NCBI RefSeq assembly: GCF_003609575.1
Contig: NZ_MBTA01000028.1
Location: 62,001 to 126,000, forward strand
DNA from: Pelobium manganitolerans
GTDB lineage: Bacteria; Bacteroidota; Bacteroidia; Sphingobacteriales; Sphingobacteriaceae
Length of the DNA: 64,000 bases
Direction: 5' to 3'
Positions 52,178 to 61,389 of this stretch are shown here, piece after piece (the first letter of the stretch is position 1; every line of letters starts with the position of its first letter). Made by a program: the position numbers and the translations under genes. Under the pieces are notes generated by a model that was given only the letters and a program-made list of their open reading frames with translations, did no database searches and had not been told where the DNA came from.

Positions 52178-53275
52178 TTATAGCATGGCTATAAAATCAT
52201 CAAATAAATATCTCGAATCATGCGGGCCAGGAGATGATTCTGGGTGGTATTGTACCGAGAATGCGTTTTTCCCTTTTACCCTGATCCCTTCAATCGAATT
52301 GTCGTTTAAGTTTACGTGAGTAATTTCTACCTTGTCAGATTTTTTAATATCATCTGCCACTACACCAAAACCGTGGTTTTGAGAGGTTACCTCACATTGA
52401 TTTTTAATAATGTTTTTTACCGGATGGTTTAAGCCGCGGTGACCGTTAAACATTTTTACCGTGCCCACACCGTTTGCTAAAGCCAATAACTGGTGTCCTA
52501 AACATATACCGAACATCGGCTTATCCGAATCTAAAATTTCTTTTACCGTTTCTACCGCGTAAGGCATTGCCGCCGGGTCGCCAGGGCCGTTAGATATGAA
52601 ATAGCCGTTAGGGCTCCATTTTTCCATCTCTTCAAAAGAAGTTTTCGCCGGGAATACTTTAGCGTAAACGCCACGTTCAGAAAAATTTCTCAAGATGTTT
52701 TTCTTTACCCCCAAATCCAAAACTGCAACCTTAACCTTTGCGTCTTTATCGCCTACAAAATAAGGTTCTTTGGTGCTTACTTGTGATGATAGTTCAAGGC
52801 CGTCCATGGAAGGCACTTCTGCTAATTTTGCCTTTAGCTCGTCAATATCTAAAATCTCTGAGGAGATAATGGCATTCATCGCACCTTTATCTCTAATATG
52901 TCTTACCAATTCGCGGGTATCAACATCAGAAATACCTACCAAATTCTCGTCCTGAAAATAATCTTGGATGGTTTGGTCGGCTTTTTTTCTGCTGAAAGGG
53001 ATGTTGAAGTTTTTACATACCAAACCGGCAATTTTTATATCGCCCGATTCGGTTTCTTCTGTGGCAACGCCATAGTTTCCAATGTGCGTATTGGTAGTTA
53101 CCATAATTTGCCCGAAGTAGGATGGGTCGGTAAATACTTCTTGGTAGCCCGTCATGCCGGTGTTAAAACAGATTTCTCCAGTAGTGGTGCCTATTTTTCC
53201 GGCTGCTTTGCCATGAAAAACTGTTCCGTCTGCTAAGAGAAGTACCGCCGGCAATTTGGTGTAGTTTGCGCTCAT
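52178..53275 (-). CDS. carA: carbamoyl-phosphate synthase small subunit
   Basis: A 365-residue glutamine amidotransferase subunit that supplies ammonia to CarB for arginine and pyrimidine synthesis. Visible: ALLLADGTVFHGKAAG, GEICFNTGMTGYQEVFTDPSY, a VLDLGVKKNILRNF segment, SNGPGDPAAM, the catalytic Cys in FGICLGHQLLALA, and the His/Glu pair in VQYHPESSPGPHDS. carB is not in the window. Confidence 0.97.
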   Translation of the reverse strand: MSANYTKLPAVLLLADGTVFHGKAAGKIGTTTGEICFNTGMTGYQEVFTDPSYFGQIMVTTNTHIGNYGVATEETESGDIKIAGLVCKNFNIPFSRKKADQTIQDYFQDENLVGISDVDTRELVRHIRDKGAMNAIISSEILDIDELKAKLAEVPSMDGLELSSQVSTKEPYFVGDKDAKVKVAVLDLGVKKNILRNFSERGVYAKVFPAKTSFEEMEKWSPNGYFISNGPGDPAAMPYAVETVKEILDSDKPMFGICLGHQLLALANGVGTVKMFNGHRGLNHPVKNIIKNQCEVTSQNHGFGVVADDIKKSDKVEITHVNLNDNSIEGIRVKGKNAFSVQYHPESSPGPHDSRYLFDDFIAML

Positions 53276-53388
53276 TTTAAGAAATTTTTTGGTAATGGAT
53301 GCTTTGAAAAACGATGAAAATAAGGAATTAGACTTCCGTGGATGTTAGGATAAAGAAATGAGAACTTCTTATTATTCATCTCGGGGTG

Positions 53389-53396
53389 CAAAGTTA
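53389..53396 (-). promoter_or_regulatory. -7 element upstream of carA
   Basis: On the minus strand TAACTTTG, an exact TAnnTTTG, about 110 bases before the carA ATG. No clear -33 partner at standard spacing. Confidence 0.4.
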
Positions 53397-53464
53397 GGTG
53401 TTTGCAGGCAAAAATCCGATAGTGTGTTAAGATTTTTTTAAATTTTATGCCACGTTCATTTTTA

Positions 53465-53472
53465 TACCTTTG
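53465..53472 (+). promoter_or_regulatory. -7 element of panB
   Basis: TACCTTTG, an exact TAnnTTTG, 26 bases before the panB ATG. The -33 region is weak. Confidence 0.5.
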
Positions 53473-53498
53473 TAGCATACCAAACATAAAAAAGGGCC

Positions 53499-54314
53499 AT
53501 GTCGGTACATAAAGAGCTAAAAAAGGTAACCACACACCGTTTGCAAGAGATGAAAAATAAGGGCGAAAAGATTGCGATGCTTACCGCTTATGACTATTCT
53601 ATGGCAACTGTGGTAGATGAAGGCGGTATTGATGCAGTGTTGGTTGGCGATTCGGCGTCTATGGTGATGGCTGGTCACGAAACTACTTTACCTATTACTT
53701 TGGACCAGATGATTTACCACGCATCATCGGTTATCCGTGGTGTAAAAAGGGCTTTGGTGGTGGTAGATTTGCCTTTTGGCTCGTATCAAGGTAATTCTAA
53801 AGAGGCCTTAAACTCGGCAATCCGCATTATGAAAGAGTCTGGTGCGCACGCCGTAAAATTGGAGGGTGGCGGAGAGGTAGCCGAATCTATTGAGCGTATT
53901 GTAGCCGCGGGCATTCCGGTAATGGGCCACTTAGGCTTAACACCTCAGTCTATCTATAAATTTGGAACCTATACGGTACGCGCAAAAGAAGAAGCAGAGG
54001 CAGAAAAATTGAAGAAAGACGTTTTGCGTATACAACAAGCAGGATGTTTTTCGGTGGTTTTAGAGAAAATACCCGCAGCCTTAGCGGCAGAAGTTACTCA
54101 AAGCCTAAGCATCCCAACCATTGGTATCGGTGCAGGTCCGCATTGCGATGGCCAAGTATTGGTAGTAAATGATATGATTGGACTTACCAAAGGCTTCCGC
54201 CCGCGTTTTTTAAGGCAATATTTAGATTTGTACAGCCAAATTAGTGGCGCTGTACAAAATTATGTGAACGACGTTAAAAGCAACGATTTCCCAAACGCAA
54301 CAGAGCAATACTAA
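53499..54314 (+). CDS. panB: 3-methyl-2-oxobutanoate hydroxymethyltransferase
   Basis: A 271-residue TIM-barrel enzyme that makes ketopantoate for pantothenate and CoA. Visible: [61 protein letters not shown] and [23 protein letters not shown]. Complete and monocistronic, divergent from carA. Confidence 0.97.
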   Translation: MSVHKELKKVTTHRLQEMKNKGEKIAMLTAYDYSMATVVDEGGIDAVLVGDSASMVMAGHETTLPITLDQMIYHASSVIRGVKRALVVVDLPFGSYQGNSKEALNSAIRIMKESGAHAVKLEGGGEVAESIERIVAAGIPVMGHLGLTPQSIYKFGTYTVRAKEEAEAEKLKKDVLRIQQAGCFSVVLEKIPAALAAEVTQSLSIPTIGIGAGPHCDGQVLVVNDMIGLTKGFRPRFLRQYLDLYSQISGAVQNYVNDVKSNDFPNATEQY

Positions 54315-54465
54315 TTGGTTGGTTTTTTAGTTGATTAGGTGTTGGTTTGTCAGTTGGTTAGGGGTTAGTTTGTTCGCGAGGGAAGTCAGCGATTTAGCAA
54401 AGTCTTGGTTCTTTTATCTTCGTTCTTTTCTCTCTAATTCGTGTCATTGTTCTCTGCTCTCCAAT

Positions 54466-55401
54466 TCACACCTGCTTTAAAAAATCGATATTTCGCTTTA
54501 AGCCTTCGTATTTGGTGCGTTTCACCGGCGATTTTTTAAACACCTTTTGGAAAACCTCGGTGGTAATATCTTCCCATTCATGCTTTTTGATGTGCAGCAA
54601 ATCTGGATGGGGCTGAAACGATGGTTCTTGGTTAGGTACCGAAAAGCGGTTCCAGGGACATACATCTTGGCAAACATCGCAACCAAACATCCAGTTATCC
54701 ATTTTTCCTTTAAACTCGCCGGGCAATTGCTCTTTTAGTTCTATAGTGAGGTACGAGATGCACTTGCTACCGTCAACCACGTAGGGGGCAACAATAGCAT
54801 CGGTAGGGCAGGCATCGATACAACGCGTACAGCTGCCGCAATGGTCGGTGGTAAAAGGGGCGTCTTCTTGTAAATCCAAATCAACAATCAGCTCGCCCAA
54901 GAAGAAAAACGAACCATTGTTTTTAGAAATCAGGTTGGTGTTTTTTCCGCGCCAGCCCAAGCCGCCTTTTTGTGCCCAGGCTTTATCCAATACCGGTGCC
55001 GAGTCTACAAAAGCTCTTCCGTTTACTTCGCCAATTTCTTCAGTAATAAAATTTGTTAAAGCTTTCAGTTTGTCTTTCAACACGTAATGGTAATCCATCC
55101 CATAAGCGTATTTCGAAAGTTTAGGTGCCTTGTCATCAGCCTGTTTGGCCGGTGTAAAATAGTTTAAAGTAACAGAGATGATGCTTTTTGCATCGTCTAC
55201 CAACAGGCGCGGATCCAAACGTTTGTCAAAATGGTTGTTCATATAATCCATTTTGCCGTTAAAATCATTTTTAAGCCAGTTTTCCAGCTTTGGGGCTTCT
55301 TGCTCTAAAAATGTAGCTTTAGAAATCCCGCACGATGAAAAACCTAAACGAAGTGCTTCGGTTTTAATCATTGCGGCGTATTTTTCTTTTAAGTTGTACA
55401 C
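54466..55401 (-). CDS. queG: epoxyqueuosine reductase
   Basis: A 311-residue enzyme of queuosine tRNA modification that reduces epoxyqueuosine with cobalamin and two 4Fe-4S clusters. Visible: [71 protein letters not shown], and ferredoxin motifs [16 protein letters not shown] and [11 protein letters not shown]. Two bases before the HAD gene stop, so cotranscribed with it. Confidence 0.95.
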   Translation of the reverse strand: MYNLKEKYAAMIKTEALRLGFSSCGISKATFLEQEAPKLENWLKNDFNGKMDYMNNHFDKRLDPRLLVDDAKSIISVTLNYFTPAKQADDKAPKLSKYAYGMDYHYVLKDKLKALTNFITEEIGEVNGRAFVDSAPVLDKAWAQKGGLGWRGKNTNLISKNNGSFFFLGELIVDLDLQEDAPFTTDHCGSCTRCIDACPTDAIVAPYVVDGSKCISYLTIELKEQLPGEFKGKMDNWMFGCDVCQDVCPWNRFSVPNQEPSFQPHPDLLHIKKHEWEDITTEVFQKVFKKSPVKRTKYEGLKRNIDFLKQV

Positions 55402-55403
55402 TT

Positions 55404-56033
55404 TTATAACAATTCTTCAAAAACTTTTCGGATACTATCGGGATAGGTGAGCAGGTACGTGCGGATTCCCATTGCAGCGGCAGGTTTCAGGTGCTGCGGA
55501 CTGTCATCAATAAATAAGGTTTCTTCTGCTTTTAAGTTGTTTTCATCCAGCACTTGTCTAAAAATCTCGGGGCTAGGTTTGCGTTTGCCTACCAGGTGCG
55601 AATAATAGATTTTTTCAAAAAAGCCTTCGTTGCCTTCTAAATCAAATTTTTCTTTTAAATGCTGGTGCACCCTTGCTAAATGAATTTCGTTGATATTGCT
55701 TAATAAAAACGTGCGGTATTTTTCTTTCAACTTTAGCAAAAGCTCATGGTTGCCATCCATTACACCAATTAATAGCGCATTCCAAGCGTCATCAATTTGT
55801 TGATCACTCAATGCGTCGTTATCGGCGGCTTTTCTAATCCCGTCTCTAAATTCGGCAGCGCTGATGGTGCCGGTCTCAAACTGGTCAAATAACGATGAAT
55901 GCCCTTTGTGCGCAAAAAAGCTTTCTACATTTTTTATTCCCAACTTTTCAAACGCTTTTTGTGCGCGCGGAAAATCAATTTCAAAAATTACGTTGCCATA
56001 ATCAAAAATGATGTTCTTTATTCCTTCTAACAT
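55404..56033 (-). CDS. HAD superfamily (IA) phosphatase
   Basis: About 209 residues from [17 protein letters not shown]. The catalytic Asp is in FDYGNVIF (a DxGxV variant of DxDxT), motif II is LLSNINEIH, the Lys is in [10 protein letters not shown] and the acidic motif is [12 protein letters not shown]. This is the YihX/haloacid-type sugar phosphatase group; the substrate is unknown. Frames opening at 56066 or 56054 run through a terminator hairpin, so 56033 is preferred. Upstream partner of queG. Confidence 0.85.
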   Translation of the reverse strand: MLEGIKNIIFDYGNVIFEIDFPRAQKAFEKLGIKNVESFFAHKGHSSLFDQFETGTISAAEFRDGIRKAADNDALSDQQIDDAWNALLIGVMDGNHELLLKLKEKYRTFLLSNINEIHLARVHQHLKEKFDLEGNEGFFEKIYYSHLVGKRKPSPEIFRQVLDENNLKAEETLFIDDSPQHLKPAAAMGIRTYLLTYPDSIRKVFEELL

Positions 56034-56054
56034 TTTTTGGTGCTGTTTCATCAT

Positions 56055-56085
56055 AAAAAAAGCCATTCCGATTACAGAAATGGCT
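56055..56085 (-). terminator. intrinsic terminator of the DUF1573 gene
   Basis: On the minus strand AGCCATTTC, a short loop, GGAATGGCT and T-run, just past the DUF1573 stop. Confidence 0.75.
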
Positions 56086-56106
56086 CTTCAATTGTTTTTT
56101 CGCTGG

Positions 56107-56499
56107 TTATTTAGCTGCTTCTACCTCGCCTTTAATGTAAAGCATTTTTAAAGGTGTTTTAGAGTTTGAGGTGATTTTTACAAACTTATTAAACGGTGCA
56201 GCTACAGCCGCATTATAAGTTAAAGTGATAGAACCGGATTGTCCTTTTAATACAGGCGTGCCTTGTTTAGGCTCTACACTAGGTACGGTACATCCGCAGG
56301 TAGATTCAACCGCGGTAATAATTAAAGGCTCGTTACCTACATTGGTGTATTTAAAAACAAAAGACACCGGCTTTCCTTGTGGCACTTTGCCAAAATCATG
56401 AGTTTCCTCGTTAAATTTAAATTCGGCTTTGTTGTCTTGCATCGCTGTAAAAGCGATAAAACCCATAATCACCGAACATAATAACAGAATCTTTTTCAT
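56107..56499 (-). CDS. DUF1573 domain exported protein
   Basis: A 130-residue protein with a signal peptide (MKKILLLCSVIMGFIAFTA) and one Ig-like DUF1573 domain: FNEETHDFGKVPQGKPVSFVFKYTNVGNEPLIIT, ESTCGCTVPSVE and GQSGSITLTYNA. The CGC motif is typical. The frame opens earlier (56550), but MKKILLL is the natural start. Function unknown; probably periplasmic or outer-membrane associated. Confidence 0.88.
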   Translation of the reverse strand: MKKILLLCSVIMGFIAFTAMQDNKAEFKFNEETHDFGKVPQGKPVSFVFKYTNVGNEPLIITAVESTCGCTVPSVEPKQGTPVLKGQSGSITLTYNAAVAAPFNKFVKITSNSKTPLKMLYIKGEVEAAK

Positions 56500-56692
56500 C
56501 TTTTTAATTTGTTTTTTGTGGTGATGAAACTTTAAGGCCAAAAACCTCAACCCTTCATCTAAATTGTTGTTTAAAACGTGTTTGTGCTAAATATCTTATC
56601 GTGTGTGCTGTGTATACGGATGTTTTCCACAAATTGTTTACCCAAATATAGCTAATTAGGTGGGCGTGTCAAATTTTTTTAAAGCATGGCGC

Positions 56693-56726
56693 TTGTTTTA
56701 GGGCTACAATTATTTTTCTATTTTTG
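56693..56726 (+). promoter_or_regulatory. promoter of the E1 dehydrogenase gene
   Basis: TTG (56693-56695), 23 bases, TATTTTTG (56719-56726), an exact -7 element. It supports use of the ATG at 56746 rather than the upstream TTG at 56731. Confidence 0.55.
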
Positions 56727-56745
56727 ACTTTTGAGCCTCTTTGCA

Positions 56746-59175
56746 ATGACGATGATAGCGAATAATTACAGACCGGAAGATACTTACGACACGTCGAACT
56801 TAACCTTTGACGATTTTAAGCAAATGGTCATTAATGATTATGACATTGCATTCAAAAGCCGGCAGGCCAGTATTTTAGGGCGGAGGGAAGTTTTAACCGG
56901 CAAAGCAAAATTCGGCATCTTTGGCGACGGTAAAGAGGTAGCGCAATTGGCTATGGCCAAGGTGTTTAAACCCGGCGACTGGCGGGCGGGCTATTACCGC
57001 GATCAAACTTTTATGTTTGCCGCAGAAATGGCTAGCATTAAAGAAATGTATGCCCAGCTTTATGCTACGCCAGATATCGAAAAAGAACCTTTTTCTGTAG
57101 GGCGCCAAATGAATGCGCATTTCGCAACGCGTTCTTTAAATGAAGACGGTAGCTGGAAAAACCTGGTGGAGATGAAAAATACTTCATCAGACATATCGCC
57201 AACCGCCGGGCAAATGGCCCGTTTGGTAGGTTTGGCTTATGCTTCTAAATTATACCGTCAAAATCCGGATCTTAAAGAATTTTCAAACTTTTCCATCAAC
57301 GGTAACGAGGTCGCCTTTGGCACCATAGGAAATGCATCTACTACAGAAGGTGTGTTTTTTGAGGCTATTAACGCTGCTGGTGTTTTGCAAATCCCGATGG
57401 CAATTTCTATTTGGGATGACAATTACGGCATATCCGTACCCGCAAAATATCAAACCACAAAAGAAGACATATCAGAAGTTTTAAAAGGTTTCCAAAGAGA
57501 AGAAGGAAAGCCGGGTTTCGAGATATTTAAAGTTAAAGGTTGGGATTATGTGGCCCTTTGCGAAACCTACGAACGTGCTATAAAAATCTGCCGCGAAGAA
57601 CATGTGCCGGTTTTAATCCATGTAACCGAGCTTACGCAGCCTTTGGGACATTCCACTTCGGGTTCGCACGAGCGTTACAAATCAAAAGCGCGATTAGAGT
57701 GGGAGAAAGAGTACGACTGCTTGCTAAAAATGCGCGAATGGCTGTTGTCATCTGCTATTTTAACTGAAGGTGAGCTGGAAGTACTAGAAGAGGAAGCGAA
57801 GAAATACGTTAAAACCTGCTTACGCGATGCTTGGAAAGAGATTTCTACCGTTATAAAGGCCGAAAGACAGGAAGCTTTGGCCTTAATAGACGCTATTGCG
57901 GCAGATGTTGAGGCTGTAGAAAAGGTATCGCTAGTGCTTAAATCGGAAATTGATCCTATGCGCCGCGAGGTGTTCTCGGCAGTACGCAAAACCATCCGTT
58001 TAAGCAGAAATAAGCCGTCTGCTGTACGCGATCGGCTAATTAACTGGTACCAAACCGAGCTGAAAAAGAATGAGGAACGTTACAATAGCAAGCTTTTTTC
58101 TGACACGCCAAAATCTCCGTTGAAAATTGCAGACGTTGCGCCGGTTTACGGCGAAGAACGCAATATGGTAGATGGTAGGGAACTTTTAAATGCATGTTTT
58201 GATGCCAATTTTGCCCGCGATCCCAAATTGGTGGCTTTCGGTGAAGATTTAGGCGCCATTGGTGATGTGAACCAGGGTTTTGCAGGCTTACAAGCTAAAT
58301 ACGGAGAAATAAGGATTACAGATACCGGCATCCGTGAAATGACCATCATAGGGCAGGGGATAGGTTTGGCCTTACGCGGATTTAAGCCTGTCGCAGAAAT
58401 ACAATACCTGGATTACGTGGTGTTTGCGCTAAATGTGCTAACCGATGATTTGGCAAGTTTAAGTTACCGCACCAAAGCAGGTCAAATTGCGCCGATGATT
58501 ATACGTACCCGCGGACACCGCTTAGAGGGGATTTGGCATGCAGGTTCACCTATCGGGATGATATTAAACGCTTTAAAGGGCATTCATCTTTGCGTGCCAC
58601 GCAACATGACGCAGGCCGCTGGGATGTACAATGTGCTGTTACGCGGCGATGAGCCCGCGTTAATGATAGAGTGCTTAAACGGTTACCGCCTAAAAGAGAA
58701 AATGCCCGAAAATCCGGGTGATTTTACGGTAGCGCTAGGCAAAGTTGAGGTTTTAAAAGAAGGTAGGGATATTACGGTGGTTTCTTATGGCGCAACTTTA
58801 AGATTGGTTTTAGAAGCTGCGGAAGAACTGGAAGCTTATGGCGTTATTGCCGAGGTGATAGATGCGCAAACCTTAATGCCTTTTGATTTGGCTATGGATT
58901 GTAAGAAATCATTAGAGAAAACTAACCGGCTTTTAGTAGTAGATGAGGACGTGCCGGGCGGTGCAAGTGCTTTTATTTTGCAGGATATTTTGGAGCGCCA
59001 AGACGGATATTTTTTATTAGATGGCAAGCCCGAAACCCTAAGCGCAAAAGAACACCGTCCGCCTTATGGATCGGATGGCGACTACTTTACCAAACCTAGC
59101 GTAGATGATATTGTGGAGCGTATTTATACCATGGTTTCGCAATCAAATCCAGCGAAATACCCTCCTATATTCTGA
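56746..59175 (+). CDS. 2-oxoacid dehydrogenase E1, fused alpha and beta subunits
   Basis: An 809-residue thiamine-diphosphate enzyme. The N-terminal half is E1 alpha (KAKFGIFGDGKEVAQLAMAK, SVGRQMNAHFATRSLN, and the TPP segment GNASTTEGVFFEAINAAG with DDNYGISVP). The C-terminal half, from about residue 470, is E1 beta (RELLNACFDANFARDPKLVAFGEDLG, GLALRGFKPVAEIQYLDYV, HAGSPIGMI, VVDEDVPGGASAFI). Such fusions in Bacteroidetes act on branched-chain 2-oxoacids or similar substrates. E2 is not adjacent; lpdA at 1.2 kb may supply E3. Confidence 0.9.
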   Translation: MTMIANNYRPEDTYDTSNLTFDDFKQMVINDYDIAFKSRQASILGRREVLTGKAKFGIFGDGKEVAQLAMAKVFKPGDWRAGYYRDQTFMFAAEMASIKEMYAQLYATPDIEKEPFSVGRQMNAHFATRSLNEDGSWKNLVEMKNTSSDISPTAGQMARLVGLAYASKLYRQNPDLKEFSNFSINGNEVAFGTIGNASTTEGVFFEAINAAGVLQIPMAISIWDDNYGISVPAKYQTTKEDISEVLKGFQREEGKPGFEIFKVKGWDYVALCETYERAIKICREEHVPVLIHVTELTQPLGHSTSGSHERYKSKARLEWEKEYDCLLKMREWLLSSAILTEGELEVLEEEAKKYVKTCLRDAWKEISTVIKAERQEALALIDAIAADVEAVEKVSLVLKSEIDPMRREVFSAVRKTIRLSRNKPSAVRDRLINWYQTELKKNEERYNSKLFSDTPKSPLKIADVAPVYGEERNMVDGRELLNACFDANFARDPKLVAFGEDLGAIGDVNQGFAGLQAKYGEIRITDTGIREMTIIGQGIGLALRGFKPVAEIQYLDYVVFALNVLTDDLASLSYRTKAGQIAPMIIRTRGHRLEGIWHAGSPIGMILNALKGIHLCVPRNMTQAAGMYNVLLRGDEPALMIECLNGYRLKEKMPENPGDFTVALGKVEVLKEGRDITVVSYGATLRLVLEAAEELEAYGVIAEVIDAQTLMPFDLAMDCKKSLEKTNRLLVVDEDVPGGASAFILQDILERQDGYFLLDGKPETLSAKEHRPPYGSDGDYFTKPSVDDIVERIYTMVSQSNPAKYPPIF

Positions 59176-59250
59176 TAATAAAGGGCTTATAAATTAGCTT
59201 TAATGCAGTTGTAGGGGCGGTTTTATTTTAAATGACTGGCCGGTATTTTT

Positions 59251-59282
59251 TTTGTATAATTTAGAAAAAAACGCTAACATTG
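59251..59282 (+). promoter_or_regulatory. promoter of the tRNA-Met/tRNA-Arg pair
   Basis: TTTG (59251-59254), 20 bases, TAACATTG (59275-59282, one mismatch). The words AACATTGCA recur before tRNA-Asn. Confidence 0.55.
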
Positions 59283-59307
59283 CATCCGCAAATCAGCGAT
59301 GATTTCG

Positions 59308-59381
59308 GCACCTATAGCTCAGTTGGTTAGAGTAGAAGACTCATAATCTTTTGGTCCCTGGTTCGAGCCCAGGTGGGTGCA
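59308..59381 (+). tRNA. tRNA-Met (CAT), elongator type
   Basis: Acceptor GCACCTA/TGGGTGC, D-arm GCTC...GAG, anticodon stem GAAGA/TCTTT with loop CTCATAA (anticodon CAT), T-loop TTCGAGC, discriminator A; 74 bases. The loop and acceptor pairs suit the elongator. No damaged copies follow this tRNA. tRNA-Arg begins 37 bases later, probably on the same transcript. Confidence 0.93.
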
Positions 59382-59418
59382 CAAAACTAATTTAAAGGGC
59401 ACAAAAGCGCCCTTTAAA

Positions 59419-59492
59419 GGTCGCATAGCTCAGCTGGATAGAGCAACTGCCTTCTAAGCAGTAGGTCTCAGGTTCGAATCCTGATGCGATCA
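59419..59492 (+). tRNA. tRNA-Arg (TCT)
   Basis: Acceptor GGTCGCA/TGCGATC, anticodon stem ACTGC/GCAGT with loop CTTCTAA (anticodon TCT, AGA codon), T-arm with TTCGAAT, discriminator A; 74 bases. It is followed by a terminator and then five complete tandem units each ending in a damaged copy of its 3' half. Confidence 0.95.
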
Positions 59493-60100
59493 CTTTTAGG
59501 AAGCCTCTTTCTCAACGGGAAGAGGTTTTTTGTTTTCAGGGTGCTGGACAGAGCATCCCGTTTAAGACGGGAAGGTCTCAGGTTCGAATCTTGATGCGAT
59601 CACTTTTAGGAAGCCTCTTTCTCAACGGGAAGAGGTTTTTTGTTTTCAGGGTGCTGGATAGAGCATCCCGTCATTAAACGGGAAGGTCTCAGGTTCGAAT
59701 CCTGATGCGATCACTTTTAGGAAGCCTCTTTCTCAACGGGAAGAGGTTTTTTGTTTTCAGAGTGCTGGATAGAGCATCCCGTCATTAAACGGGAAGGTCT
59801 CAGGTTCGAATCCTGATGCGATCACTTTTAGGAAGCCTCTTTCTCAACGGGAAGAGGTTTTTTGTTTTCAGGGTGCTGGACAGAGCATCCCGTTTAAGAC
59901 GGGAAGGTCTCAGGTTCGAATCCTGATGCGATCACTTTTAGGAAGCCTCTTTCTCAACGGGAAGAGGTTTTTTGTTTTCAGGGTGCTGGACAGAGCATCC
60001 CGTCATTAAACGGGAAGGTCTCAGGTTCGAATCCTGATGCGATCACTTTTAGGAAGCCTCTTTCTCAACGGGAAGAGGTTTTTTGTTTTCAGGGTGCTGG
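59493..60100 (+). repeat. tandem array of tRNA-Arg 3'-half copies with terminators
   Basis: Five complete units of 110 or 111 bp (ending at 59602, 59713, 59824, 59934 and 60045) and a partial sixth. Each unit starts with the terminator found after the true tRNA (CCTCTT...AAGAGG, T-run), then a reduced D-arm (GCTGGAnAGAGCA), a stem TCCCG/CGGGA with loop TTTAAGA or TCATTAAA replacing the anticodon arm, and an intact variable region, T-arm and 3' acceptor strand to TGCGATCA. The 5' acceptor strand is missing throughout. Units are almost identical. Confidence 0.92.
59503..59531 (+). terminator. terminator of tRNA-Arg (first of six copies)
   Basis: CCTCTT (59504-59509), a 10-base loop, AAGAGG (59520-59525) and six T. 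The same hairpin opens each unit of the array. Confidence 0.8.
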
Positions 60101-60137
60101 TAAGATTCGGAGCACATTAACGCTAAACAGGTGTATT

Positions 60138-61109
60138 TTAGTTCAACCCTCTCAATAATTCCCTGATGTACCTGCCGGCAGGCGTAAGATGTTTTTCTAG
60201 CCATCCGCCATGTATCGATGCTCCCGGTTTAAGTATCGCAGTGGTTTCTTTTTTATCGGTAATATTCCAATTTGCCCAGCTCAGCTTGTTTTTCTCCATC
60301 CAACTAACCCATTCTTCCGTTTTCCGCAAGTCGAATTTTCCGTCGCCATCCGCTTCTCCAACGCCCCATTCGGTTACAAATAAAGGTAAACCTTTATCTA
60401 TTGCTTTTTGCGCACGGTTCCTCAGCTCGTCCTGATGGTAATTGTCTGAGGCATAGAAATGGAAAGAATACGCGATGTTATTAAAACCGGTAATAGGGTT
60501 TTCGGTCACCATATCCACATCCTGATCCCAATGCGGCGAACCTACCACAATAAGGTTGCAAGGGTCATGCTCTCTGATACTGGCTATCACCTCGGTTGCA
60601 TAGTTTTTAACAGTTAGCCAACTTTGCTTTTCCGGTTCATTCCAGATCTCGTAAATGACACTGGGTTCACCTGCGTAACGTTGCGCCATCTCGTTAAAAA
60701 ATGCTTTCGCCTGCTCTAGGTGTTGTTCTGCATGATGGTCGTGCCAGTCAATAATCACATATAAATCTTTGCTGATGGCATAGTCTGCTATTTCGGTGAT
60801 TAATGCCTTTTGTTCATTGGGCTTATCCAGATATCCTCCCTTGGGCTGTACCGCCATTGAAAGCCGGACTAAAGTTGCGTTGAAATCTCGTTTAAGCCAA
60901 TCTACAACGTTTTTGTTGTAATATTTTTTTCCTTGCCACACGCTCCAAGAGAAGCTTAGGCCTCTAAGCTGTACAGGCTCATCTTTAGCGTTCAGTATAT
61001 GCCTGCCCTTAACCATAAGTTGTGAGGTTGAGTTGCAGTTTTCTTGTGCGCCCGCAAAAAGAGAAATACATAATACATAATAAACAGTTAACAAAATGTT
61101 TTTTACCAT
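60138..61109 (-). CDS. glycoside hydrolase family 5 endoglucanase-like protein
   Basis: A 323-residue exported protein: signal peptide (about residues 1-21, ending FAGAQ) and a GH5 TIM barrel. Visible: GLSFSWSVWQGKKYYN, VRLSMAVQ, VIIDWHDHHAEQH, the acid/base Glu158 in IYEIWNEPE, FHFYA and the nucleophile Glu247 in FVTEWGVGE, then WANWNITDK. Full catalytic set; probably cleaves beta-1,4-glucan or a related polysaccharide. It is isolated between two tRNA-derived arrays. Confidence 0.9.
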   Translation of the reverse strand: MVKNILLTVYYVLCISLFAGAQENCNSTSQLMVKGRHILNAKDEPVQLRGLSFSWSVWQGKKYYNKNVVDWLKRDFNATLVRLSMAVQPKGGYLDKPNEQKALITEIADYAISKDLYVIIDWHDHHAEQHLEQAKAFFNEMAQRYAGEPSVIYEIWNEPEKQSWLTVKNYATEVIASIREHDPCNLIVVGSPHWDQDVDMVTENPITGFNNIAYSFHFYASDNYHQDELRNRAQKAIDKGLPLFVTEWGVGEADGDGKFDLRKTEEWVSWMEKNKLSWANWNITDKKETTAILKPGASIHGGWLEKHLTPAGRYIRELLRGLN

Positions 61110-61240
61110 GATGCATAATTTGTTGGTGTTAAAATACTTTGGGTACAGGCGACTAACCTAATACTTATTCATCCTAAAATATGCAAAGGCCAACGCGCTA
61201 TCCCTTGCAAAATAATAGCTTCATTTATTTCTAAATATTT

Positions 61241-61271
61241 TTTGATAATAGGATTAAAATTGCGAACATTG
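61241..61271 (+). promoter_or_regulatory. promoter of tRNA-Asn
   Basis: TTTG (61241-61244), 19 bases, GAACATTG (61264-61271); similar to the tRNA-Met promoter. Confidence 0.45.
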
Positions 61272-61315
61272 CACTCCCGAACGGCGAAAACGCCGATTGC
61301 GGAACAATCAGGCAC

Positions 61316-61389
61316 TCCTAAGTAGCTCAGCTGGTTAGAGCATCTGACTGTTAATCAGAGGGTCCCTGGTTCGAGCCCAGGCTTGGGAG
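61316..61389 (+). tRNA. tRNA-Asn (GTT)
   Basis: Acceptor TCCTAAG/CTTGGGA, anticodon stem TCTGA/TCAGA with loop CTGTTAA (anticodon GTT), T-arm CCTGG-TTCGAGC-CCAGG, discriminator G; 74 bases. Followed by a terminator and two tandem units with damaged copies of its 3' half. Confidence 0.95.

Noticed and set aside
59493-60100. CRISPR-like regular repeats
   Set aside because: The units are 110/111 bp and nearly identical along their full length, with no unique spacers and no cas genes; they are tandem tRNA-derived copies.
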